Below, piece by piece: positions 1 through 8,950 of a stretch of DNA of 47,144 nt. Each line of letters opens with the position of its first letter. The first letter of the stretch is position 1. The DNA lies in assembly GCA_944384855.1 (NCBI GenBank), contig CALWUY010000054.1, positions 1 to 47,144 of the forward strand, read 5' to 3'. The notes under the pieces were generated by a model. The model made no database searches, was not told the origin of the DNA, and saw nothing but the letters and a program-made list of their open reading frames with translations. The position numbers and the translations under genes are program-made. The stretch comes from an uncultured Clostridia bacterium (GTDB taxonomy: Bacteria; Bacillota; Clostridia; Oscillospirales; Acutalibacteraceae).

Positions 1-138
1 TTTACAATAGATGTGTTACAGTAAAGAATAAAAAAAGAAGTGACGAATGGTAAGTCCTGTGGTACAGTTAAGTTGCCACACAAAACAGACAGGAGGCTCA
101 ACCATTCGTCATGAAAACTGTAACACATCTATTGTAAA
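1..138. repeat. MITE-like nested inverted repeat element
   Basis: A perfect 22-bp inverted repeat pairs positions 1-22 with 117-138. Inside it a perfect 11-bp inverted repeat pairs 41-51 with 101-111, and short arms at 56-60 and 89-93 can extend the fold. The whole could form one long cruciform or RNA hairpin. It encodes no protein except an 8-codon ATG frame (111-137) behind a GGAGG at 92-96. Nested terminal repeats without a transposase are what a non-autonomous element looks like. The left arm starts at base 1 of the window, so the true left end and any target-site duplication cannot be judged. A structured leader RNA is the alternative reading. Confidence 0.5.
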
Positions 139-207
139 CCTACAAAATATTAGTATGCCGTCATATTTTTTCATTGCATAAAATATCTATATTTCGGGGG
201 AGATGCA

Positions 208-1548
208 ATGAAAGAGACTTTAGTTTTCATTCAAAATCTTTTATCTTATTATTTCCCGCTTGTACTGCTTGTGATATGCGGGATTTATATAACGGTAAAA
301 GGCGGTTTTTTTCAATTCAAGAAATTCCCGCAGTCAGTCAAAATTATATTCAAGGCGATATCCGCGAGGAAAAGAAAAGACGGAAAACTCACATCACTTC
401 AATCAGCCTGTACCGCCCTTGCGGCAACCGTAGGAACGGGAAATATAGCCGGTGTCGCGGGCGCCGTTTCAATAGGCGGTGCGGGAGCCATATTCTGGAT
501 GTGGATAAGCGCTTTTCTGGGTATGGCAATTAAATACGCTGAAATTACTCTGGCGGTGGCTTACAGAGATAAAAACGGCTCCGAATATATCGGAGGCCCA
601 ATGTACTACATAAAAAACAGACTGCCCAAAAATTTAAAGTTTTTAAGCACTGTTTTTGCCGTCGCGGGAATACCGGCCACATTCTGTACCGGAAACATCA
701 CGCAATGCAATGCGGCGATATCGACTGTAAGCCAGAATTTTTACGTAAAACTTTTTTTAGGTTTATTTTTCGCGGTATTAACATATATTGTGATTTTCGG
801 CGGTTCCGGCAGGATAGGTCTTGTTACCGAAAAAACCGTACCTGTGATGTCGGTAATCTACACAATTCTTACGGTGACAATAATAACTTTAAATATAGAC
901 TTTCTGCCTTCGGCTGTAAAAATGATAATAAAAGGAGCATTCTGTCCGCAAGCGGTGACCGGAGGCGTTGTAGGTTCGGTTTTAAGCTGCGTTATATCAG
1001 GCGTATCCAGGGGAATATTCTCGAACGAGGCAGGACTCGGTACATCGGCAATGGCTCATTCTTCAGCCTATGACGCCGACTGCAATACCCAGGGTCTGTT
1101 CGGGATTTTTGAAGTTTTTGTGGATACTATACTGATTTGTACCTTAACGGGATTGACAATTCTTTGCAGCAGAGTTAATATTGATTATACCGAAATAGCG
1201 TCTGCCGAGCTGGTGGGGAAAGCACTTTCTGAAGAATTCGGAAGTATTTCATACGCAGCACTTTCGGTTATGATGTGTTTTTTCGGATTTTCAAGCGTAA
1301 TAGGCTGGGCGCTTTACGGAAATATCTGTTCGTCTTTTTTGCTGGGACGTCCCGGCAAAACGATATTTCTTTGCATTTACCCGTTAGGCTGCATTTTCGG
1401 AGCGGTTGCCAGTGTTGAAACCGCCTGGAAAATCTCTGAGTTTTTTAACGGAATCATGCTTTGCGCAAGCCTTCCGGCAATACTGCTTTTAAGCGATGAC
1501 TTTTTTAATATTTTAAGAGGTAAAAAAAATGTTCAGAAAAAGGATTGA
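208..1548 (+). CDS. Alanine/glycine:cation symporter, AgcS family
   Basis: This 446-residue polytopic membrane protein should import alanine or glycine together with Na+ or H+ across the cytoplasmic membrane. The family signature is clear around residues 63-120: SLQSACTALAATVGTGNIAG, then a Gly/Ala-rich stretch and GMAIKYAEITLA, followed by GGPMYYI. A later conserved stretch, SRGIFSNEAGLGT, lies near residue 270. About ten hydrophobic helices span the protein and the length is usual for the family. The ATG at 208 follows a GGGGGAG ribosome binding site. The last 20 bases overlap the start of the M24 peptidase, so the two are probably cotranscribed. Pairing an amino acid importer with a peptidase suggests a shared role in amino acid supply. 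Substrate specificity cannot be told from sequence. Confidence 0.93.
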   Translation: MKETLVFIQNLLSYYFPLVLLVICGIYITVKGGFFQFKKFPQSVKIIFKAISARKRKDGKLTSLQSACTALAATVGTGNIAGVAGAVSIGGAGAIFWMWISAFLGMAIKYAEITLAVAYRDKNGSEYIGGPMYYIKNRLPKNLKFLSTVFAVAGIPATFCTGNITQCNAAISTVSQNFYVKLFLGLFFAVLTYIVIFGGSGRIGLVTEKTVPVMSVIYTILTVTIITLNIDFLPSAVKMIIKGAFCPQAVTGGVVGSVLSCVISGVSRGIFSNEAGLGTSAMAHSSAYDADCNTQGLFGIFEVFVDTILICTLTGLTILCSRVNIDYTEIASAELVGKALSEEFGSISYAALSVMMCFFGFSSVIGWALYGNICSSFLLGRPGKTIFLCIYPLGCIFGAVASVETAWKISEFFNGIMLCASLPAILLLSDDFFNILRGKKNVQKKD

Positions 1549-2599
1549 AAATTTAAGAAAAATACTGAAATCAAAACAGGCGGTTCTAATTACGGACGAT
1601 AATAACCGTTTTTATTTTACGGGTATGCGTTCTTCAGCCGGTAATCTCCTTATAACATCGGATGAATCTTACCTGCTTATCGATTTCAGATATTTTGAAA
1701 AAGCAAAAAAAACCGTAACAGGCACTAAAGCCGTACTGTGTGAAAAACTTTTTGAACAGCTGACTGAAATTCTTGAATCGCACGGTATTGAAAACCTCCT
1801 GCTTGAAAGCGATACACTGACGGTATCTGCATTCGGCGTTTTCAAAAAAAATCTTGATTCCTTTGAAGTTTCCGCAAGCCGGGAATTATCAGACCGCATA
1901 AATTTTCTGCGCAGTATCAAATCGTATCAGGAAATCCAATATATAAAAGAAGCGCAAAAGCTTACCGATTCCACCTTTAGTTATATTTTGAACCGTATAA
2001 AACCGGGAATCAGCGAAAAAGATGTTATGCTCGATATGGAATTTTTCATAAGAAAAAACGGCAGTGAAGGCGTGGCTTTCGATTTTATCGTGGTTTCCGG
2101 TAAAAATTCCTCTCTGCCGCACGGAGTACCGGGAAATAAACAGATTGAAGACGGCGATTTTGTGACAATGGACTTCGGGGCGGTTGTAAACGGATACCGC
2201 TCAGATATGACACGCACCGTTGCCGTAGGCTATGTATCCGAAGAACAACGCAGAGTATATGACACGGTGCTCAGGGCGCAGCTTTGCGCGTTAGACGCAA
2301 TTAAACCGGGAGTTATGTGCAAAGATGTAGACAGAGCAGCGCGTGATTTTATCTACGGCGCGGGTTACAAAGGTTGTTTCGGTCACGGTCTGGGTCACAG
2401 CGTGGGTCTTGAAATTCACGAAAATCCCGCCTGCAACACAAAAGACACCACCTTGCTGCAAACGGGAATGATTATGACAGTCGAACCCGGAATTTACATT
2501 GAAAATCAATTCGGAGTAAGAATCGAAGATATGGTTGCTGTCACAGACATCTCAAACGAAAATCTGACAAACAGTCCGAAAGAGCTTATTGTCATTTAA
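1529..2599 (+). CDS. M24 family Xaa-Pro aminopeptidase (PepP/PepQ-like)
   Basis: This 356-residue cytoplasmic metallopeptidase is predicted to remove N-terminal residues preceding proline. The N-terminal half (about 1-125) is the creatinase-like domain, including NNRFYFTGMRSS. The C-terminal half is the pita-bread catalytic domain. Its five metal ligands are visible: Asp in MDFGAVVNGY and in RSDMTRT, His in GHGLGHSVGLEIHE, and Glu in VEPGIYIE and RIEDM. It overlaps the upstream symporter gene by 20 bases. Its stop overlaps the stop of the converging NusG-domain-II gene by 8 bases, so there is no room for an ordinary terminator. Assignment to the family is firm; aminopeptidase P versus a related M24 dipeptidase is less so. 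Confidence 0.92.
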   Translation: MFRKRIENLRKILKSKQAVLITDDNNRFYFTGMRSSAGNLLITSDESYLLIDFRYFEKAKKTVTGTKAVLCEKLFEQLTEILESHGIENLLLESDTLTVSAFGVFKKNLDSFEVSASRELSDRINFLRSIKSYQEIQYIKEAQKLTDSTFSYILNRIKPGISEKDVMLDMEFFIRKNGSEGVAFDFIVVSGKNSSLPHGVPGNKQIEDGDFVTMDFGAVVNGYRSDMTRTVAVGYVSEEQRRVYDTVLRAQLCALDAIKPGVMCKDVDRAARDFIYGAGYKGCFGHGLGHSVGLEIHENPACNTKDTTLLQTGMIMTVEPGIYIENQFGVRIEDMVAVTDISNENLTNSPKELIVI

Positions 2600-2906
2600 T
2601 TTCTACCGATACCTTGTTCGGAAGACAGATTATAATTTCTCCTTTTTTTTCTATTTTCCTGTGATTTACGCAAACCTGATTTTTGCAGTCTGCCCAAATC
2701 ACGTCAACCGTTCCGTCTTTAATCTCTATTGTATTGCCCTCAAGCTCTACGGTTTTATCCTCTCTGAGCGGCAGGGTGTATATTATTTCGTTGTTTTCCT
2801 TTATTACCACGTTTTCGCCGTCAGACCGGTTTGATAAAACCGCTGACAGCGCTACTGCGGCAGCCGCCAGCACGGCTGCCGCTATTATTATGTCTCCGCG
2901 TTTCAT
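2592..2906 (-). CDS. NusG domain II-containing small membrane-anchored protein
   Basis: This 104-residue protein has one N-terminal hydrophobic helix (about residues 6-24, Ala/Val-rich) and a small extracytoplasmic beta domain. The domain contains VDVIWADCKNQVCVNHRKI, the two-cysteine loop typical of the NusG_II (pfam07009) family in Firmicutes. The family is often found beside ApbE or flavin-linked membrane complexes, and apbE is the divergent neighbour here. Its molecular role is not established. The ATG at 2906 has an AGGTG ribosome binding site. A minus-strand promoter with an extended -10 (TGGTAGAAT) lies at 2941-2949. The gene is tail-to-tail with the M24 peptidase, overlapping by 8 bases. 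Confidence 0.85.
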   Translation of the reverse strand: MKRGDIIIAAAVLAAAAVALSAVLSNRSDGENVVIKENNEIIYTLPLREDKTVELEGNTIEIKDGTVDVIWADCKNQVCVNHRKIEKKGEIIICLPNKVSVEIK

Positions 2907-2940
2907 AAAACAACACCTGTCTTTGGTTTTTTACCGTAAT

Positions 2941-2969
2941 ATTCTACCACATCTTTACAAAAATTTAAA
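2941..2969 (-). promoter_or_regulatory. Promoter of the NusG-domain-II gene
   Basis: Read on the minus strand, TTTAAA (2964-2969), 17 bases, then TGG and TAGAAT (2941-2946). The TG makes it an extended -10. It is back to back with the apbE promoter and shares bases 2954-2969 with it. Confidence 0.5.
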
Positions 2970-2981
2970 GTATGATATAAT
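2954..2981 (+). promoter_or_regulatory. Promoter of apbE with extended -10
   Basis: TTTACA (2954-2959), a 16-base spacer ending in TGA, then a perfect TATAAT (2976-2981). The predicted transcription start (about 2988) is only about 2 bases before the apbE ATG at 2990, which implies a leaderless or nearly leaderless message. Confidence 0.65.
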
Positions 2982-2989
2982 ATAGTATT

Positions 2990-3943
2990 ATGAAAAAAAC
3001 TGTATCGTTTGGTTTGATCTTTTTACTGCTGTCACTCTGCGGATGCGACAGAAATACCGAAATCAGCGAAACCCGTTTTGCCCTTGATACTGTGGTCACG
3101 CTTACCGCGCACTGTGACGGGGAAACTCTTAACGGGGCCTTTTCACTATGTTCGGATTATGAAAAACTGCTGAGCCGCACCTCAGCCGGCAGCGATATAT
3201 ATAATCTTAATCAAGCCTCAGATTTTATTAAGGTTTCCGATGAAACGGTAAAAATAATAGAACGCTCCATTTATTATTCTGATATTTCAGAAGGAAAGTT
3301 TGATATAACGGTATGTCCTGTAAGTATGCTCTGGGATTTTAAAAACCAGATTGTGCCGAACCGGGACGAAATCGCCGAAGCGCTTAAAAATGTGGATTAC
3401 CACAGCATAGAGATTTCAGGAAACCGCGTAAACCTGAACGGCAAAAAAATAGACTTGGGCGGAATTGCAAAAGGATATATAGCCGACAGAATAAAAGACT
3501 ATTTTACTGAAAACGGCGTAAAAGAAGGTATTGTAAACCTCGGAGGAAACGTTGTGGTTTTCGGTGATGACTGCTGCCGCGTAGGTATAAAAAAACCATT
3601 CACTGACGAATTTATCGCGGTATTGAATATCAAAAACAAATCTGCGGTCACCTCCGGAATTTACGAACGCTGTTTTGAAAAGGACGGTCAGTTTTACCAC
3701 CATATTATCGATACTGACACGGGCTACGGTGTCGATAACGAACTTGCAGCAGTTACGGTAATAGGAGACGTTTCAGCCGACTGTGACGCGCTATCGACCG
3801 TCTGCATGCTGACGGGTACCGAAAAAGGAATGAAAATAATAGAGAACACACCCTGTACCGAAGCGGTATTTGTCAGCCGTGACGGCAAAATCACCCTGAC
3901 TGGCGGTCTTTATATGAAAAACAACAATATTTATATAAAATAA
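2990..3943 (+). CDS. apbE: FAD:protein FMN transferase (ApbE), lipoprotein
   Basis: This 317-residue enzyme is predicted to attach FMN from FAD to a Ser/Thr of exported flavoproteins such as Rnf or Nqr subunits. Residues 1-20 form a lipoprotein signal (MKKTVSFGLIFLLLSLCGC), so it should sit on the outer face of the membrane. Family motifs are clear: ETRFALDTVV near the start of the mature protein, KIDLGGIAKGYIADRI (about 153-170), NLGGNVVVFG, and the metal/flavin-binding HIIDTDTGYG and DVSADCDALST. The start is fixed by the signal peptide, yet no Shine-Dalgarno lies upstream and the promoter sits almost on the ATG. It diverges from a NusG-domain-II gene, a common association. No flavoprotein target is in the window. 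Confidence 0.93.
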   Translation: MKKTVSFGLIFLLLSLCGCDRNTEISETRFALDTVVTLTAHCDGETLNGAFSLCSDYEKLLSRTSAGSDIYNLNQASDFIKVSDETVKIIERSIYYSDISEGKFDITVCPVSMLWDFKNQIVPNRDEIAEALKNVDYHSIEISGNRVNLNGKKIDLGGIAKGYIADRIKDYFTENGVKEGIVNLGGNVVVFGDDCCRVGIKKPFTDEFIAVLNIKNKSAVTSGIYERCFEKDGQFYHHIIDTDTGYGVDNELAAVTVIGDVSADCDALSTVCMLTGTEKGMKIIENTPCTEAVFVSRDGKITLTGGLYMKNNNIYIK

Positions 3944-3966
3944 AGCTATAATTATCAGTTAAGATA

Positions 3967-3975
3967 TGTTATAAT
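3967..3975 (+). promoter_or_regulatory. Extended -10 of the secA promoter
   Basis: TGT followed by a perfect TATAAT (3970-3975). No convincing -35 lies at the usual distance, as is allowed for extended -10 promoters. It is about 77 bases upstream of the secA ATG. Confidence 0.5.
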
Positions 3976-4051
3976 ATTTTGTATATTATCATTACAACAG
4001 TAATGATATCTTTCCCGTGACAATAAATTTTAGTATTAAGAGGTTGAACTT

Positions 4052-6781
4052 ATGGGTTTATTAAGAGCCATTTTCGGCAACTACAGTGAAAAAGAAATCA
4101 AAAGAATAATGCCTTTGGTTGATAAAGTACTTGCTTTGGAAGAAGAATACCGTTCTCTGACGGATGAAAAGCTCAGACACAAAACAGAAGAATTCAAGGA
4201 ACGTCTTGAATTAGGCGAAGACCTGGACAGTATACTTCCCGAAGCCTTTGCCGCCTGCAGAGAAGCCGGCGACAGGGTACTTGGAATGCGCCATTTCCCC
4301 GTACAGATTATAGGCGGAATAATTCTGCACCAAGGCAGAATAGCGGAAATGAAAACCGGTGAAGGAAAAACACTTGTGGCTACCCTGCCCGCGTATTTGA
4401 ATGCTTTGACAGGCAAAGGAGTGCACATCGTAACCGTAAACGATTATCTTGCCAAACGTGACTCCGAGTGGATGGGAAAACTATACAGATTTATGGGACT
4501 TAAAGTCGGTCTGATAATACACGGCATGGATCATGACGCCAAAAAGGAAGCGTACGATGCCGACATCACCTACTGCACAAACAACGAGTTAGGCTTTGAT
4601 TATCTCAGAGACAATATGGTAATTTACAAGGAGCAGAAGGTTCAAAGGGAGCACAACTTTGCCATTGTAGACGAAGTTGACTCCATACTCATTGACGAAG
4701 CCCGCACACCGCTTATAATATCGGGTCAGAGCGATAAATCAACCGATCTGTACACTATGGCGAACAGTTTTGCGCGTACTCTTAAAATGTTTAAAATCAA
4801 GGAAATGGACGATAAGGCAAGCGATGATGTCACAAATTACGACGGCGATTATGTCGTAGATGAGAAAGCGCGCACCGCTACCCTTACACCGTCAGGCGTG
4901 GAAAAAGCGGAACGGTATTTCAATATTGAAAATCTTAACGACACCGAAAACATAGCTATCGCGCATCACATAAATCAGGCGATCAGAGCACACGGCATTA
5001 TGAAACGCGATGTTGATTACGTCGTAAAAGACGGTGAAGTTATCATCGTCGACGAATTTACCGGCCGCCTTATGTACGGAAGACGCTATAACGAAGGGCT
5101 GCATCAGGCAATAGAAGCCAAAGAAGGCGTGCAGGTAGCGAAGGAATCCAAAACGCTCGCCACAATAACTTTCCAGAATTTCTTCCGTCTTTACAGCAAG
5201 CTGTCCGGCATGACCGGTACGGCTATGACAGAGGAAGCGGAATTTAAAGAAATTTACCGTCTTGACGTTATAGAAATCCCTACAAACAAGCCGCTTATAC
5301 GAATTGATGAAAACGATGTGGTATATAAGACCGAAAAAGCTAAATTTAACGCGGTAATCGATAAAATCTCAAAATGCCACGAAAACGGACAGCCGGTACT
5401 TGTGGGCACAGTTACAATAGAAAAATCCGAGCTGCTGTCTTCTATGCTTAAAAAGCGCGGAATAAAGCATAATGTGCTTAACGCCAAGCACCACGAAAAA
5501 GAAGCCGAAATTATAGCCCAGGCAGGAAAATACGGTGCTGTTACCATAGCTACAAATATGGCAGGACGCGGAACCGATATAATGCTCGGAGGTAACGCCG
5601 AATATCTTGCTAAATCCGCTTTAAGACATGACGGTCTCAGCGAGGAACTTATAACCGAAGCTACCGGATTTGCCGAAACAGATGATGCGGATATCATTGC
5701 CGCGCGTGAAAAGTACAAGGAATACTATGATAAATTCAAAGCTGAAATCGCTCCTGAGGCCGAAAAGGTAAGAGATTGCGGCGGACTTGCCATAATAGGC
5801 ACAGAACGTCACGATTCACGGCGTATTGACAATCAGCTGAGAGGACGTGCGGGACGTCAGGGTGATCCCGGAAACACACAGTTTTTTGTATCTCTCGAGG
5901 ACGATCTCATGAGGCTTTTCGGCGGCGAGCGCATATCATCTATGATGGAAACGCTCAGGGTCGACGAAAATGTACCGCTTGAAAGCGGTATGCTGTCGCG
6001 GACAATTGAAGGCGCACAGAAGAAAAAGGAAGGCATGAATTTTGCTATACGTAAAAACGTTCTGCAGTATGACGATGTAATGAATAAACAGCGCGAACTG
6101 ATTTATTCTCAGCGCAACAAGGTTCTTGACGGTGAAAATATTAAAGATACCATTCTTAAAATGATCGACGATACGATAGATGTTCACTGTAAAATATACC
6201 TGGCGGACGACGCCGTACATGACAACTGGGATTTACAGGGACTTCGTGAATACTTTGCAGGGTGGATATCTGCTGCCGATGATTTTCATTTCACTCCCGA
6301 ACAGCTCGGCGATACATCCAGAGAGGAAATCGCCCAGAGCCTTAAGGAAAAAGCCAGAAAACGTTATGATATACGCGAAAACGAATTCGGAAGCGATATG
6401 ATGCGCGAAATTGAACGCGTAATGCTTCTGAGAAGCGTTGATACCAACTGGATGGATCATATCGACGCCATGGATCAGCTGCGTCAAGGCATCGGGCTTC
6501 GCGCATACGGTCAGCACGACCCAGTAGTTGAATACCGAAACGACAGCTATGATATGTTCGAGGCTATGACCAATACCATAAGGGAGCAAACCGCAAAATT
6601 AGTGCTTACGGTGCGTGTGCGCAAGGATGAAGAAGTAAAACGCGAAAAAGTAGCCGAAGAAACTTCTACCGGCGAAAAACCGCTCACCGTAAGAGGCAAA
6701 GGCGTAGTCAGTAAAAACGCCCCGTGCCCGTGCGGAAGCGGCAAAAAATACAAGCGCTGCTGCGGCAAGGATTTGGACTGA
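4052..6781 (+). CDS. secA: Protein translocase ATPase SecA
   Basis: This 909-residue motor ATPase drives preproteins through SecYEG. The order of domains is complete: N-terminal helix, nucleotide-binding domain 1 with Walker [13 protein letters not shown] (about 102) and [14 protein letters not shown], the preprotein cross-linking domain, nucleotide-binding domain 2 with [14 protein letters not shown] and [11 protein letters not shown], the helical scaffold and wing, and a C-terminal zinc tail with [13 protein letters not shown] (about 893-905). The length is usual for Firmicutes SecA1. The ATG at 4052 has AGAGG upstream. queH starts 2 bases after its stop. The zinc tail is kept although Firmicutes generally lack SecB. 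Confidence 0.98.
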   Translation: MGLLRAIFGNYSEKEIKRIMPLVDKVLALEEEYRSLTDEKLRHKTEEFKERLELGEDLDSILPEAFAACREAGDRVLGMRHFPVQIIGGIILHQGRIAEMKTGEGKTLVATLPAYLNALTGKGVHIVTVNDYLAKRDSEWMGKLYRFMGLKVGLIIHGMDHDAKKEAYDADITYCTNNELGFDYLRDNMVIYKEQKVQREHNFAIVDEVDSILIDEARTPLIISGQSDKSTDLYTMANSFARTLKMFKIKEMDDKASDDVTNYDGDYVVDEKARTATLTPSGVEKAERYFNIENLNDTENIAIAHHINQAIRAHGIMKRDVDYVVKDGEVIIVDEFTGRLMYGRRYNEGLHQAIEAKEGVQVAKESKTLATITFQNFFRLYSKLSGMTGTAMTEEAEFKEIYRLDVIEIPTNKPLIRIDENDVVYKTEKAKFNAVIDKISKCHENGQPVLVGTVTIEKSELLSSMLKKRGIKHNVLNAKHHEKEAEIIAQAGKYGAVTIATNMAGRGTDIMLGGNAEYLAKSALRHDGLSEELITEATGFAETDDADIIAAREKYKEYYDKFKAEIAPEAEKVRDCGGLAIIGTERHDSRRIDNQLRGRAGRQGDPGNTQFFVSLEDDLMRLFGGERISSMMETLRVDENVPLESGMLSRTIEGAQKKKEGMNFAIRKNVLQYDDVMNKQRELIYSQRNKVLDGENIKDTILKMIDDTIDVHCKIYLADDAVHDNWDLQGLREYFAGWISAADDFHFTPEQLGDTSREEIAQSLKEKARKRYDIRENEFGSDMMREIERVMLLRSVDTNWMDHIDAMDQLRQGIGLRAYGQHDPVVEYRNDSYDMFEAMTNTIREQTAKLVLTVRVRKDEEVKREKVAEETSTGEKPLTVRGKGVVSKNAPCPCGSGKKYKRCCGKDLD

Positions 6782-6782
6782 T

Positions 6783-7352
6783 ATGGATAAAGTTTTGCTT
6801 CACTGCTGCTGCGCGCCCTGCAGCGTCTCCTGTATAGAGCCTCTCAGAAATGAAAATATCGAGCCTGTAGTTTTTTGGTATAATCCCAATATTCATCCCT
6901 TTAAGGAGTATGAATCCCGCAGGAACTGCCTTATAGAGTACGCCAAAAGCATTAATTCAGAGATAATAATCAAAGAAAATTACGGGCTGAGAAGCTTTGT
7001 AAAAGCTGTAAGCGGTGATATTGACGGACGCTGCAGATACTGTTACACACACCGGATTTACGAAACTGCAAGATATGCCGCGGAAAACGGGTACACAAAA
7101 TTTTCCACAACGCTGCTTGCGAGCGTATATCAGAATCATGAAGAAATAGTAACGGCAGCGGAAGAATGCGCCGCCCAGTTCGGCATAGAATTTCTCTACC
7201 GGGATTTCAGGCCAAACTTCCGTGCCGGCAATCAAAAAGCCCGTGAACTCGGACTTTACATGCAAAAATACTGCGGATGTATTTTTTCAGAGGAAGACCG
7301 TTATAAAAAGCAGATCGAACGCGACAGGCAGAGCTTCGACAGCCGGATTTGA
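6783..7352 (+). CDS. queH: Epoxyqueuosine reductase QueH
   Basis: This 189-residue enzyme is predicted to perform the last step of queuosine tRNA modification, reducing epoxyqueuosine to queuosine in tRNAs with GUN anticodons. It is the cobalamin-independent alternative to QueG (DUF208 family). Key cysteines are visible: HCCCAPCS at residues 7-14, CRYC near residue 81, and KYCGCIF near the C-terminus, as expected for a protein binding an iron-sulfur cluster and a second metal. The ATG lies 2 bases after the secA stop, with an AAGGA ribosome binding site inside secA, so it is translated from the secA transcript. No other queuosine gene is in the window. Confidence 0.93.
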   Translation: MDKVLLHCCCAPCSVSCIEPLRNENIEPVVFWYNPNIHPFKEYESRRNCLIEYAKSINSEIIIKENYGLRSFVKAVSGDIDGRCRYCYTHRIYETARYAAENGYTKFSTTLLASVYQNHEEIVTAAEECAAQFGIEFLYRDFRPNFRAGNQKARELGLYMQKYCGCIFSEEDRYKKQIERDRQSFDSRI

Positions 7353-7393
7353 AAACTTTTTATCGGTAAATATATTTAAGAAAGGTGAACTCA

Positions 7394-8128
7394 ATGTTTG
7401 ACGCGCTTAAAGTAAAAGACGAATGTGTTGAATGGATAAGAGATTTTTTTGAAAAAAACGGCAAAGGCTGTAATGCGGTGGTAGGAATATCGGGTGGAAA
7501 AGACAGTTCAGTTACCGCGGCGCTTTGTGTGGAAGCGCTGGGCAAAGACAGGGTTATCGGCGTACTTATGCCGCAGGGCGAACAGGCTGATATTGATATG
7601 GCTTACCTTCTGGTAAAAACTCTGGGGATAAAATATTACGAGGTAAATATTAAATCCGCCGTGGACTCTCTTATCGGGGCGATGCCCGACGATTTGAAAA
7701 TCAGCGAACAGTCGCGCGTAAACCTTCCGCCGAGAATAAGGATGTCCGCTCTCTATGCGGTTAGTCAATCAGTAAACGGAAGAGTGGCAAATACCTGCAA
7801 CTTATCTGAAGATTGGGTAGGTTACGCTACAAGATACGGCGATGCCGCAGGCGATTTCTCTCCTCTCTCCCACCTTACTGTTACCGAAATAAAACAAATA
7901 GGTCACCTTCTGGGACTGCCTTCACAGCTGGTAGAAAAGACTCCGATAGACGGTCTTTGCGGAAAGACCGATGAGGAAAACTTAGGCTTCACCTATGCCG
8001 AGCTTGATATATACATCAGGACAGGTGAAATTGCCGACAAAGCGAAAAAGGAACTTATTGACCGCAGGCATGCGGCAAACCTTTTCAAGCTTCAGCTAAT
8101 GCCAAGCTTCAGATATGAGGATAAATAA
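7394..8128 (+). CDS. nadE: NH3-dependent NAD+ synthetase
   Basis: This 244-residue cytoplasmic enzyme is predicted to convert deamido-NAD, ATP and ammonia to NAD+. The PP-loop SGGKDSSVTAAL is near residue 32, followed by VIGVLMPQ. Further family motifs are NTCNLSEDWVGYATRYGDAAGDFSPL and TPIDGLCGKTDEENLGF. There is no glutaminase domain, so it needs free ammonia. I chose the ATG at 7394 because AAAGGTG (7381-7387) sits 6 bases upstream; an in-frame GTG at 7385 lies inside that ribosome binding site. luxS follows 5 bases after the stop, so the two are probably cotranscribed. Confidence 0.95.
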   Translation: MFDALKVKDECVEWIRDFFEKNGKGCNAVVGISGGKDSSVTAALCVEALGKDRVIGVLMPQGEQADIDMAYLLVKTLGIKYYEVNIKSAVDSLIGAMPDDLKISEQSRVNLPPRIRMSALYAVSQSVNGRVANTCNLSEDWVGYATRYGDAAGDFSPLSHLTVTEIKQIGHLLGLPSQLVEKTPIDGLCGKTDEENLGFTYAELDIYIRTGEIADKAKKELIDRRHAANLFKLQLMPSFRYEDK

Positions 8129-8133
8129 CGTCT

Positions 8134-8598
8134 ATGGAAAAAATAGAAAGTTTTAAAATTGACCATCTGCATTTAGAACCCGGACTTTATGTATCGCGTA
8201 AAGACCGGAAAAACGGTGTTGTGATAACTACATTTGATTTAAGGCTTACCCGCCCGAACAGAGAGCCTGTTATTGATATGCCCGCGCTTCATACCATAGA
8301 GCATTTGTCAGCCACATATCTCAGAAACAGTTCAAGAAAAGAGGATATAGTATACTTCGGTCCCATGGGATGCAGAACAGGCTGTTATCTTTTAATGTTC
8401 GGGGATTTAACCCCTGAAGAAATTTTCCCGCTGATAATGTCAATGTGTGACTTTATAATTAACTTTACAGGTGAAATTCCGGGCGCAAAAGCCGAACAAT
8501 GCGGAAATTATTCCGAACAAAATCTGAATATGGCTAAATACTATATAAAAAAATATAAATCAGAGTTGGAGGAAAACAAAAATTTCCGTTACACTTAA
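8134..8598 (+). CDS. luxS: S-ribosylhomocysteine lyase LuxS
   Basis: This 154-residue metalloenzyme cleaves S-ribosylhomocysteine to homocysteine and DPD, the precursor of autoinducer-2, recycling S-adenosylmethionine by-product. Metal ligands correspond to His53 and His57 (HTIEH, with catalytic Glu56) and Cys123 (AEQCGNY). The second catalytic residue is Cys84 in MGCRTGCYLLMFG. The length is usual. It begins 5 bases after nadE, with only a distant GAGG as ribosome binding site, so translational coupling is likely. A terminator follows. No pfs (nucleosidase) gene is nearby and I see no SAM riboswitch. Confidence 0.97.
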   Translation: MEKIESFKIDHLHLEPGLYVSRKDRKNGVVITTFDLRLTRPNREPVIDMPALHTIEHLSATYLRNSSRKEDIVYFGPMGCRTGCYLLMFGDLTPEEIFPLIMSMCDFIINFTGEIPGAKAEQCGNYSEQNLNMAKYYIKKYKSELEENKNFRYT

Positions 8599-8623
8599 TT
8601 TTTTATGTGCCATACGCAAAACA

Positions 8624-8656
8624 AAAAACGCTTGGACCGTAAAGCCAAGCGTTTTT
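8624..8656. terminator. Bidirectional terminator between luxS and the converging gene
   Basis: A 12-bp perfect stem (8624-8635 with 8645-8656) with a 9-base loop has an A-run on one side and a T-run on the other. It can therefore serve both luxS (+) and the minus-strand gene ending at 8668. Confidence 0.85.
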
Positions 8657-8667
8657 CTTATTTTTAA

Positions 8668-8946
8668 TTATTCTTTTAATGCTCTTTCAAGCCAGACAAA
8701 TCCGAAATCGAGAGCGTCAAACATAGAGTCTTTTGTGGTTTCCTTTACAATTCTGTCTTTAGTATCAAGCTGAATGTCACTTTTTAAAAGCTGGATATTT
8801 ACTTTGTCAGCGATTTTTTTGCCGTCCGTCTCTTTGTAGGAAAGTATTTCAAACCTTATCACAAACGGCTCCGACATATCGCCGTAATAAATTTCATCCC
8901 CGCTGCGTACAAGCGGTTTATCCTTATAGGTCAAAAACTCAGACAT
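8668..8946 (-). CDS. Conserved small protein of unknown function (second gene of pair)
   Basis: This 92-residue soluble protein has no signal or membrane helix. I chose the ATG at 8946 because GAGGAG precedes it by 8 bases; an upstream extension in the same frame would overlap the previous gene. It starts 4 bases after the stop of the 86-residue protein, so they are cotranscribed and probably coupled. The sequence alternates short beta-like and charged segments (PFVIRFEILSYKE, KVNIQLLKSD) and ends in a helix (DALDFGFVWLERALKE). I do not recognise the family with certainty. A partner role with the upstream protein is inferred from the gene order. Confidence 0.75.
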   Translation of the reverse strand: MSEFLTYKDKPLVRSGDEIYYGDMSEPFVIRFEILSYKETDGKKIADKVNIQLLKSDIQLDTKDRIVKETTKDSMFDALDFGFVWLERALKE

Positions 8947-8950
8947 ATTT

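Noticed and set aside
111-137. 8-codon frame with GGAGG upstream in the repeat element
   Set aside because: Too short to call and its codons are mostly the repeat arm itself; kept only as a remark.
139-207. Glycine riboswitch before the AgcS symporter
   Set aside because: Only about 70 AT-rich bases are available and no conserved aptamer core is seen.
2683-2985. 100-residue + strand frame opposite the NusG-domain-II gene
   Set aside because: The minus-strand frame has a membrane helix, family motif, promoter and ribosome binding site; the + frame is its shadow.
5254-5718. 154-residue minus-strand frame inside secA
   Set aside because: It lies wholly within the unmistakable secA gene, has Ser/Phe-rich shadow composition and no ribosome binding site.
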